Positions 1-5,062 of a stretch of DNA of 5,062 nucleotides are shown here, one piece after another. The first letter of the stretch is position 1, and each line of letters begins with the position of its first letter. Below the pieces are notes generated by a model. The model made no database searches, was not told the DNA's origin, and worked only from the letters and a program-made list of their open reading frames with translations. Location: NCBI GenBank assembly GCA_003162995.1, contig PLUZ01000338.1:1-5062 (forward strand), given 5' to 3'. The position numbers and the translations under genes are program-made. The DNA is from Methylocapsa sp. Its GTDB lineage: Bacteria; Pseudomonadota; Alphaproteobacteria; Rhizobiales; Beijerinckiaceae.

Positions 1-578
1 ATCATGCGGTCGGCGAAGGTGCCGCTGTCACCTTCGTCGAAGTTGCAAACCACATATTTCCGGTCGGCCTGCGTATCGGCAACGGTCTTCCATTTGATGC
101 CGGTTGGAAAACCGGCACCGCCACGGCCGCGAAGCCCGGATTTCGTCACCTCGGCGACGATCGCCTGAGGACCAATCGCGATGGCGCGTTTGAGCCCTTT
201 CCAGCCGTCATGCGCCTCATAATCGGCCAGCGAAAGCGGATCAATGATGCCGCAACGGGCAAAGGTGAGCCGCGTCTGCGGCGCGAGGAATGGATGATCT
301 TCCGGTTTGCCGATCCGCAAGGCATGCGCGCCGCCGTCCAAGAGACCCGCATCGAAGAGGGACGCGACATCGGCAGCCAATACCGGGCCATAGCCGATAC
401 GCCCCTGTGCCGTCTCGACCTCGATCAGAGGCTCCAGAAAGAACATACCCCGCGAGCCGGTGCGGATAATCTCGATCGGCAGACCGCGCGCCTGCGCTTC
501 CGCCACGATCTTTGCGGCGACCTTGTTGGCGCCAACGGCGAGCGCGGCTACGTCCCGGGGAATGAAAATGCGCGTCAT
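1..578 (-). CDS. fdsB: NAD-dependent formate dehydrogenase beta subunit, 5' part (C-terminus outside window)
   Basis: This is the NuoF-like flavoprotein subunit of soluble NAD+-dependent formate dehydrogenase. In this family it carries FMN and an Fe-S cluster and passes electrons from the molybdenum subunit to NAD+ in the cytoplasm. The first 192 codons are visible. An N-terminal region of about 130 residues precedes the NuoF-type FMN/NADH-binding core. That core shows the glycine-rich motif GLRGRGGAGFPTG at residues 148-160, followed by KW, and then the acidic segment CNFDEGDSGTF at 178-188, the counterpart of NADESEPGTF in NuoF. The Fe-S cysteines expected near the C-terminus lie beyond the window. 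The ATG overlaps the fdsG stop as ATGA, and AAGAGG lies about 10 bases upstream inside fdsG, so translational coupling is likely. The alternative, NuoF of complex I, is less likely because of the long N-terminal extension and the FdsG-type neighbour. Confidence 0.93.
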   Translation of the reverse strand, partial: MTRIFIPRDVAALAVGANKVAAKIVAEAQARGLPIEIIRTGSRGMFFLEPLIEVETAQGRIGYGPVLAADVASLFDAGLLDGGAHALRIGKPEDHPFLAPQTRLTFARCGIIDPLSLADYEAHDGWKGLKRAIAIGPQAIVAEVTKSGLRGRGGAGFPTGIKWKTVADTQADRKYVVCNFDEGDSGTFADRM

Positions 579-1051
579 GGAGCGCACGCCTCTTCGAGTG
601 CTTCGGAGATTTTGTCCGCATCCAACCGCCCAAGCGGCTCGCCGTCGATAAGGGCAGATGGCGATGTGGCACAAAGGCCGAGGCAATACACCGGCTCAAC
701 AGTCACTTCGCCATCAGCTGTGGTGCCATGCCAGCCAACGCCAAGCTTGCCGAGTACGGTTGCCGCCAAGCCCTCACTTCCAACGCTCTGGCAAGCCTCG
801 CCACGGCAAAGCTGTAGAAGATGATGCCCACAGGGTTCGTGGCGGAAATCATGGTAGAAAGTCACGACGCCATGCACCTCGGCACGCGTCAGATTGAGCG
901 CGTCAGCGATGACCGGTATCGCGTCGCTGCTGATAAAACCGTATTCTTCCTGCAAGGCGTGCAGAATAGGGAGCATAGGGCCTTCGAGCCCTAAATATTC
1001 GGCAATAATCTCCCTGGTGCGCTCTGCGTTCCAGGTGGAAGCCTCAGGCAT
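575..1051 (-). CDS. fdsG: NAD-dependent formate dehydrogenase gamma subunit (NuoE-like 2Fe-2S protein)
   Basis: This small thioredoxin-fold ferredoxin subunit (158 residues, normal for FdsG) partners FdsB in the diaphorase half of cytoplasmic formate dehydrogenase. The four [2Fe-2S] ligands are all present: C82-x4-C87 in LCRGEACQS and C123-x3-C127 in YCLGLC. The helical N-terminal part contains LPILHALQEEYGFI and RAEVHGVVTFYHDF, typical of the NuoE/HoxE/FdsG family. I chose the ATG at 1051 because the protein then begins MPEAS, much like FdsG proteins I remember, and because a purine-rich GGACGGGA lies a few bases upstream. In-frame ATGs at 1066 and 1129 have no ribosome binding site, and the longer forms would run back into the proposed promoter. 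The next gene, fdsB, overlaps by ATGA. Regulation is probably by the LysR protein encoded immediately upstream, through the sites listed in the gap. Confidence 0.94.
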   Translation of the reverse strand: MPEASTWNAERTREIIAEYLGLEGPMLPILHALQEEYGFISSDAIPVIADALNLTRAEVHGVVTFYHDFRHEPCGHHLLQLCRGEACQSVGSEGLAATVLGKLGVGWHGTTADGEVTVEPVYCLGLCATSPSALIDGEPLGRLDADKISEALEEACAP

Positions 1052-1082
1052 GCGTTTCCCGTCCATTATTGATTGGCGAGCA

Positions 1083-1111
1083 AATATGAAACCTTGGTGC
1101 CGAAAGATCAA
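1083..1111 (-). promoter_or_regulatory. Predicted sigma-70 promoter of the fds operon
   Basis: Read on the minus strand there is a -35-like TTGATC (1111-1106) and a -10-like CATATT (1088-1083), separated by exactly 17 bases. Each matches the consensus at four of six positions. This would start transcription near 1076, leaving a leader of about 25 bases before the fdsG ATG. A weak -35 and -10 fit a promoter that needs an activator. The call is by eye, with no transcript data behind it. Confidence 0.45.
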
Positions 1112-1114
1112 TAA
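1108..1114. promoter_or_regulatory. Second TCAATAA half-site, overlapping the predicted -35
   Basis: TCAATAA on the plus strand is the exact reverse complement of TTATTGA at 1130-1136, making a 7-bp inverted repeat with a 15-base spacer. It overlaps the predicted -35 hexamer, the usual place for the activation half-site of LysR regulators. A third copy, TTATTGA at 1066-1072, lies just downstream of the predicted start of transcription. Confidence 0.35.
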
Positions 1115-1129
1115 CGTAGTTCCGTACAC

Positions 1130-1150
1130 TTATTGAAAGTCTCTATCAAT
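1130..1150 (-). promoter_or_regulatory. Probable LysR-type operator upstream of fdsG
   Basis: On the minus strand the segment reads ATTGA-N9-TCAAT, a perfect 5-bp dyad, extended on one side to TCAATAA. Its centre lies about 64 bases before the predicted fds start site. That is where LysR-type activators usually place their recognition site. The spacing is not the textbook ATAC-N7-GTAT form, though a T-N11-A is contained in it. The binding protein is inferred to be the LysR product encoded at 2086-1178. Confidence 0.4.
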
Positions 1151-1177
1151 CCCGGCCGCCATCACGGTGAAAACCTA

Positions 1178-2086
1178 TCAATGGGGCTTACGTCGAGATC
1201 CTTCTTTTTGGGGCATCGACAGCCGGCTTGCTTCGGCGGCGAGCGCCCTCGTGAGCGGCGGAATTGGCTCCCGGCGCGCGGAAACGAGACCGATCGTATA
1301 AATTTCCCGCGGTTCGACGATGGGAATCGCGCGCAAGGGTTCGCTCACGCTGAGCACGCTGACGAGCTTTTCGGACACGACGCAGGCGCATTCGCCGATC
1401 CTTGCATATGAAAACAACACCAGCATGGAGTTCGATTCAAGGGGCGGGGGCGTCGCCGCATTCAGCAACAGCCGGTCAATAATGCGACGGTTTTGCATGT
1501 CAGGCGTGAGCAGGCAAAGGGGAATGCGGGCCACATCCGCCCAGGTCACTGTTTCGCGCTCGCTGAGGGGAGCCCCGGCGCGGGTCAAAAGCTGGTAGCG
1601 CTCGTGATAAAGGGGCACCGTGTGAAGTTCGCCGAGCGGCTCATTATCGAGATAGGTGAGACCCGCATCGATTTGAAAATCATCGAGCATCGAAAGGATT
1701 TCGCGCGACGTTTTTGATAGAACCGTGAAGCGCACGCCGGGATGCTTCGCCTGGAAAGGAGTCGTGAGTTCCGCGGCTACGGGAAGCGCGGTTGGAACGG
1801 CGGCAAGCGTCAGATGCCCGGCAAGCGCGGTCTTTGCGGCTTGAACGTCCTGGCGCATGGCACGCGCGTCACTAACAATGCGCCTGCCCCATACCAGTAC
1901 GCGCTCGCCTTCCGCCGTCAGCCCATAAAAGCGCGAGCTCCGGTTGACGAGCAGCACGCCCAATGTGTCTTCGAGCTGCTTGATGCCGGCCGACAAAGTG
2001 GGCTGGGTCACGCCGCAGGCTTCGGCGGCGCGGCTGAAGTTGCGCTCGCGGGCAAGCGCAATCAGGAATTCGAGCTTGTCGATCAT
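1178..2086 (-). CDS. LysR-family transcriptional regulator, probable regulator of the fds operon
   Basis: The 302-residue protein has the standard LysR layout. An N-terminal winged helix-turn-helix spans about residues 1-60 (RNFSRAAEACGVTQPTLSAG at 15-34, then IKQLEDTLGVLLVNR), followed by a linker helix. An effector-binding domain of two periplasmic-binding-protein-like lobes runs from about 90 to 295. The length is normal. It resembles LysR proteins that I recall next to fds genes in Hyphomicrobiales, with motifs such as DAGLTYLDNEPLG (140-152) and LCLLTPDMQNRRIIDRLL (190-207). The effector is not visible; formate or a related C1 signal is an inference from the neighbour. The ATG overlaps the stop of the upstream GH15 gene as ATGA and has no good Shine-Dalgarno, so translation probably depends on coupling. 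A 126-base gap separates it from fdsG in the same direction, unlike the divergent layout common for LysR regulators. Confidence 0.93.
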   Translation of the reverse strand: MIDKLEFLIALARERNFSRAAEACGVTQPTLSAGIKQLEDTLGVLLVNRSSRFYGLTAEGERVLVWGRRIVSDARAMRQDVQAAKTALAGHLTLAAVPTALPVAAELTTPFQAKHPGVRFTVLSKTSREILSMLDDFQIDAGLTYLDNEPLGELHTVPLYHERYQLLTRAGAPLSERETVTWADVARIPLCLLTPDMQNRRIIDRLLLNAATPPPLESNSMLVLFSYARIGECACVVSEKLVSVLSVSEPLRAIPIVEPREIYTIGLVSARREPIPPLTRALAAEASRLSMPQKEGSRRKPH

Positions 2087-3594
2087 CGTGAGGCACCGGT
2101 TTGGACCGGCAAGTTTCGTGCCCGCAAAGCGGCCCCCCGGCAGGCGAAGGCGGTGATGAATGCAGCATGGCTCCAGGCGAGAGTCTTTGCCGAAGTCTGG
2201 GCTCCAGTTGCCTGGTCGAATTGCTCCGAAAGCTCCCCGGACACGGGCGTATAGGCTGCCACCGTTGCCATGAATTGGTCGCCGCGCCGAAGCAAAACCT
2301 CAAAACGGCGATTCAAAACCTCTCGCGGCGAGAGCGCCAAAATGTCATCGCCGATCCCAAGCCGGCTCAAGAACGCCTTGTTGTCAGCCGTCACTGGAAG
2401 ATCCGCGCCTGCCGCCACCGCTCCCGCGAGCGAATAATAGAATTCCGCCGCGCCGAGCGTCGAAAAATAATAGGCGCCGCCACTGAAATAAGAATCACCG
2501 GCATAACGCCCCAAGGCGGGGCCAAGGTTAGCCGGGCGGCCCTGGTTGATTTCATAGCTCGCGTCGAACAGCGCCTCGAGCCGCGCCAAACTCGCCATGA
2601 CCCGCGGATCGCTGACGCTATGCGCTCCCTCCTTTCGCCCGGCATGGATGACCGCGAGGATCGTCGCGAAATCGAGTTCTTTCCCGGGCGTGGGATTCGC
2701 GACCTCCCGGCGGCTGACGTAAATACCTTTGTCATGGCACCAATATGTATCGAGGGATTGGGCGATCTCTTGCGCCGCTGAAAGGCAAGCCGGCCGCGCG
2801 TCATCATTTATGCCGGCTTCGCGCATCCAAAGAGCGCCATCGGCGAGCGCCGCATGGTGCAAAAGCCGCGTGTAATAATGCTGGCCCTGTTCTTCTTCCC
2901 AAATATCGAAACTGGGCTCGCGCCAGTGCTCAAGGACAAAGTTGAGATCGGTTTCGATCAACACGCGCATGGCGGCGCGGGTCGCGGGGTCAAGGGCATC
3001 GAGCGGCCAGAAACGCATCAGGACAAGCGCCCGCGCCGCGGGACCATCGTGTTGCGGGCGCGACCATTTGCTGATGTCGAGCGTGGCATCCGGATTGAAC
3101 CGCGGCTCGCCAAGAACACGATCCCCCGAAATCACGCGAAGCTCATCGTCGTCACGCACGAATTGCAGGAACCACGGATCCATATTTTTTCTGAAATCAC
3201 TGGACTCGCGTAGAAACACGCGACCATCGAGCCGATTGAGGGAGAGGCTGAACGCGACAAACTCCTTGAAACGAGCGAGCCCCTCCCCGGCGGCGCTTCC
3301 TTCCACAATCACATGCCGCAGGGCATCGATGACGATCGCCGAATCGCGCAGCCAATGGAAGAAATAGTCCGGATCCGGATCCCAGGAGCCTAGCGACGTC
3401 GAGGCCAAAACGGACCCCGGCAGGGGCCGGATCGTTTGGCCAAACCCCCGCCGCTCCTTGATGAGATGCGTCGCCGAAATCGTGCCAAGCATCGCCGCCA
3501 CCGAGACGGGGTATTGCCGTGCCATCCATTCGTGCAAATGGCTGGCGTCACCTGGCGCCGGGACATCTCCAGTCATTGTCCCGGTTTCCACCAC
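2083..3594 (-). CDS. Glycoside hydrolase family 15 protein, fungal-type glucoamylase-like
   Basis: GH15 enzymes are inverting (alpha/alpha)6-barrel exo-hydrolases that usually release glucose from the non-reducing end of alpha-glucans. The match here is to the fungal glucoamylase pattern: DPDYFFHWLRDSA (74-86, with the R-D pair that binds the -1 sugar), LGEPRFN (161-167), SRPQHDGPAARA (178-189), FDIWEEEQG (229-237) and GELSEQFD (453-460), then TLAWSHAA (471-478). By alignment with the Aspergillus enzyme, E233 would be the general acid and E457 the general base, so it should be active. The 503 residues make up the catalytic domain alone. There is no starch-binding domain, signal peptide or membrane segment, so a cytoplasmic role on glycogen-derived or other oligosaccharides is inferred. 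The start is GTG, chosen because AGGAGG lies 8 bases upstream; an ATG six codons later is spaced badly. The stop overlaps the lysR start. The substrate may not be starch. Confidence 0.9.
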   Translation of the reverse strand: MVETGTMTGDVPAPGDASHLHEWMARQYPVSVAAMLGTISATHLIKERRGFGQTIRPLPGSVLASTSLGSWDPDPDYFFHWLRDSAIVIDALRHVIVEGSAAGEGLARFKEFVAFSLSLNRLDGRVFLRESSDFRKNMDPWFLQFVRDDDELRVISGDRVLGEPRFNPDATLDISKWSRPQHDGPAARALVLMRFWPLDALDPATRAAMRVLIETDLNFVLEHWREPSFDIWEEEQGQHYYTRLLHHAALADGALWMREAGINDDARPACLSAAQEIAQSLDTYWCHDKGIYVSRREVANPTPGKELDFATILAVIHAGRKEGAHSVSDPRVMASLARLEALFDASYEINQGRPANLGPALGRYAGDSYFSGGAYYFSTLGAAEFYYSLAGAVAAGADLPVTADNKAFLSRLGIGDDILALSPREVLNRRFEVLLRRGDQFMATVAAYTPVSGELSEQFDQATGAQTSAKTLAWSHAAFITAFACRGAALRARNLPVQTGASR

Positions 3595-3602
3595 CAGCCC
3601 CG

Positions 3603-3608
3603 CCTCCT
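3603..3608 (-). promoter_or_regulatory. Strong ribosome binding site for the GH15 gene
   Basis: On the minus strand this is a full AGGAGG, 8 bases before the GTG at 3594. It decides the non-ATG start. It is the strongest Shine-Dalgarno seen in the window, so the GH15 gene is probably translated well and independently of the gene before it. Confidence 0.75.
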
Positions 3609-3663
3609 AGAATGAGATGACCTGAAATAGAATTGCCAGGTCTCTATATCTCTTTGATTTGTC

Positions 3664-3706
3664 GCATGATCTTATCCAAAAAGTCTGAAACTTTTTGGGA
3701 TCATGC
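3664..3706. repeat. Intergenic palindromic element (GCATGATC...GATCATGC)
   Basis: The arms GCATGATC (3664-3671) and GATCATGC (3699-3706) are perfect reverse complements. Inside them CCAAAAAGT (3676-3684) pairs with ACTTTTTGG (3690-3698) around a CTGAA loop. Only the four bases TTAT at 3672-3675 bulge out, giving a 17-bp stem. The element begins one base after the stop codon of the upstream PF10091 gene. Similar palindromes with GATCATGC arms and an A-run/T-run core are, from memory, scattered in many copies between genes in Hyphomicrobiales genomes. No T-tract follows on the minus strand, so it is not a classic intrinsic terminator. It could still stabilise or end the 3' end of the upstream transcript. 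Confidence 0.8.
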
Positions 3707-3707
3707 T

Positions 3708-5018
3708 CTAGCTCACATGCGGGCTAGCAAATCCGAGCCGCCGCAGGCCGGTCCTGACATCGGGGTCGGCCATGAACAGATTCCATAAAAGCCCGCTCCG
3801 GTAATTCTCGATCATGATCACAATTGGCCCCTCGTCTATCGCGAGATAGGTCTTTGCGTACCAATTATGGGTCTCGCTGAAAGCATCGGTGAACCCAAAG
3901 CGGCCCCAAATCCTGTCGCCGAGACTGTCATGAAAATGCCGGAGGGCACGCATCGCCTGCTCGGGCGCATAGGGAAAGCTTGAAAGGGCAGCTGTGGGAC
4001 TGATCACGCCATTGTCATTGTCCGGAGCATGCGCGGCATAGCCAGCTGGGTCGTCGCTTGCCGTCAACCCCCAGCAGGAAGGCCCAAAGCCTTTATGGCG
4101 GTTCGGATTGCGGACGCAGTGCTCGTAATTGATCAAGGTATGCTGGACGTTCTGTTGGAAATAGCTTGCATAAGCATCCTTCAGTCCGCGCGGATCGAGC
4201 CCGCAGAAGGAAAAATGGCTGAAGAACAACGGCCCGCCATAGTCCGGCCCGAGCGGCAGATCGAGATCGTAATAGCGGCGGCGATTGATGAAGGTCCGGC
4301 TTTGGGCAAAGCCGTCATGATAGACGTCTGGTGCGATCGCGTAAGTGGGCGAGGCGGCGGCAAGCACATAAGTGATGAGGCATTCGTTCCAGCCGCGGAT
4401 TTCGTGATCGAGGCTGAAGCCATTGTTGGGGCTCCAGTGCCAGGTCAAGACATGGCGGCCATCGCGCGCATGCCAGTTCCATTCGGCATCGCGCCATAAC
4501 CAGGTGATGCGATCGCGCAAACTCTTCTCTGCCGGAGTGCCGGCTTTGAAATATTGACGAGCGCACAAAAGCCCTTGAAACAGAAACGCACTCTCGACGA
4601 TATCGGAGCCGTCATCCTTGCGGCCAAACCTTATCGCCGCTCCGGTGCGGCCATTCATGTAATGCGGGAAAAGACCATGGTAGCATGGTGCCCGCTCGAG
4701 AAAGCCGAGGATGAGGCCGAGACGGTCCACGGCTTCGTCGCCTCCGATCCAGCCGCGCTCGGCCGCGACAATGATCGCCATGATGGCAAAGCCGGAGCCG
4801 CCGGAGCAGACGAGATCGTCGTCTGGATCCATGGTAAGCCCGGTCCTGTCACGCGCAAGGCCGCAGGCGGGATGCGCGCCTTCCCAAAAATATCGGAAAG
4901 TCTGGCGCTGGACGAGATCCATGAGCGCCTCGTCCGGCAGGCTGGCAGACGGCTTTTGTTTTGGCAAATGTTTCCGGGAGGCCGGCATCTGCGGGTTATT
5001 CCTGTTTGCGGCATTCAT
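3708..5018 (-). CDS. PF10091 glycoamylase-domain protein, GH144-like (putative beta-1,2-glucan-active hydrolase)
   Basis: The 436-residue protein is almost entirely one 'putative glucoamylase' (PF10091) (alpha/alpha)6-barrel domain. Characterised relatives in GH144 are endo-beta-1,2-glucanases, and a related domain sits in cyclic beta-1,2-glucan synthases. The family pattern is clear: TFRYFW (40-45), AHPACGLARDR (48-58), GGSGFAIMAI (73-82), KDDGSDIVESAFLFQGL (134-150), HWSPNNGF (194-201), WNECLITYVLAAASPTY (210-226), CWGLTASDDPAGY (315-327), GVISPTAALSSFPYAPE (337-353) and EGPIVIMIENYRSGLLWNLF (396-415). E142 and E212 are conserved-looking acidic candidates for catalysis. No signal peptide or membrane helix is visible. 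The ATG at 5018 has no ribosome binding site, and the frame stays open to the window edge, so the true start may lie beyond 5062. The ATG at 4988 (426 residues) has AGGA 11 bases upstream and is a good alternative. The exact substrate is not certain. Confidence 0.85.
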   Translation of the reverse strand: MNAANRNNPQMPASRKHLPKQKPSASLPDEALMDLVQRQTFRYFWEGAHPACGLARDRTGLTMDPDDDLVCSGGSGFAIMAIIVAAERGWIGGDEAVDRLGLILGFLERAPCYHGLFPHYMNGRTGAAIRFGRKDDGSDIVESAFLFQGLLCARQYFKAGTPAEKSLRDRITWLWRDAEWNWHARDGRHVLTWHWSPNNGFSLDHEIRGWNECLITYVLAAASPTYAIAPDVYHDGFAQSRTFINRRRYYDLDLPLGPDYGGPLFFSHFSFCGLDPRGLKDAYASYFQQNVQHTLINYEHCVRNPNRHKGFGPSCWGLTASDDPAGYAAHAPDNDNGVISPTAALSSFPYAPEQAMRALRHFHDSLGDRIWGRFGFTDAFSETHNWYAKTYLAIDEGPIVIMIENYRSGLLWNLFMADPDVRTGLRRLGFASPHVS

Positions 5019-5062
5019 GCCACGGGGGCTTTTTGTTTTGCGGTGGGCTCGGGATTTGAGGC

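Noticed and set aside
14..36. Perfect 8-bp inverted repeat CGAAGGTG-N7-CACCTTCG near the window start.
   Set aside because: It lies within the conserved DEGDSGTF coding segment of fdsB, so the bases are constrained by the protein. There is no T-tract or gene boundary, and chance is the simpler explanation.
210..824. Open frame of 204 codons on the plus strand.
   Set aside because: It runs antisense across fdsB and fdsG, whose protein motifs are clear. Its translation has no recognisable domain and is the low-complexity product expected from GC-rich antisense frames.
1052..1129. Extended fdsG start at 1129, or at 1066.
   Set aside because: The extra residues have no counterpart in FdsG proteins, neither ATG has a ribosome binding site, and the region carries the likely promoter.
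2101..2781. Open frame of 226 codons on the plus strand opposite the GH15 gene.
   Set aside because: The GH15 frame on the other strand carries all catalytic motifs across this stretch. The plus-strand product is arginine-rich with no family resemblance.
3609..3663. Possible promoter for the GH15 gene in the AT-rich stretch (minus-strand GATATAGAG).
   Set aside because: No acceptable -35 hexamer is found at 16-18 bases from the TATAGA-like sequence, so no separate promoter is claimed.
3664..3706. Intrinsic transcription terminator.
   Set aside because: The stem is AT-rich in its core and no run of T follows it in the direction of transcription. It is listed as a palindromic repeat instead.

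Overview
The window most likely comes from an alphaproteobacterium of the order Hyphomicrobiales (Rhizobiales), perhaps a methylotroph-type lineage such as Beijerinckiaceae or Methylobacteriaceae. This rests on the fairly GC-rich coding sequence, the style of the formate dehydrogenase genes and their LysR neighbour, and an intergenic palindrome with GCATGATC/GATCATGC arms of a kind I remember from this order. The order is an inference of moderate strength; the family is a guess. All five genes lie on the minus strand, so the biological reading order runs from high to low coordinates. No stretch longer than about 130 bases lacks a gene.

Reading order: (1) 5018-3708, a PF10091 'glycoamylase' protein of the GH144-like type, a fold whose characterised members act on beta-1,2-glucans. 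Its frame is open to the window edge, so the true start could lie outside. (2) A 113-base gap carrying a long imperfect palindrome right behind that stop codon, then an AGGAGG ribosome binding site. (3) 3594-2083, a GTG-started glycoside hydrolase of family GH15 that resembles fungal glucoamylases, with both catalytic glutamates present. (4) 2086-1178, a LysR-type regulator whose start overlaps the GH15 stop as ATGA. (5) A 126-base regulatory gap with a plausible sigma-70 promoter and an array of TTATTGA/TCAATAA half-sites. (6) 1051-575, fdsG, the gamma subunit of soluble NAD-dependent formate dehydrogenase. (7) 578-1, the first 192 codons of fdsB, the beta subunit, again with an ATGA overlap and cut by the window start.

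Two functional blocks meet here. The left block is the start of an fds operon (formate + NAD+ to CO2 + NADH), probably controlled by the LysR protein encoded just upstream. The right block is a pair of glucan-active hydrolases with no visible signal peptide, suggesting turnover of intracellular glucan or oligosaccharide. The junction is the odd part: the presumed formate regulator is translationally coupled to a glucoamylase gene. I do not see a clearly novel multi-gene system (no defence, mobile or RNA element). The best leads are the regulatory architecture before fdsG and the coupling of GH15 to lysR.
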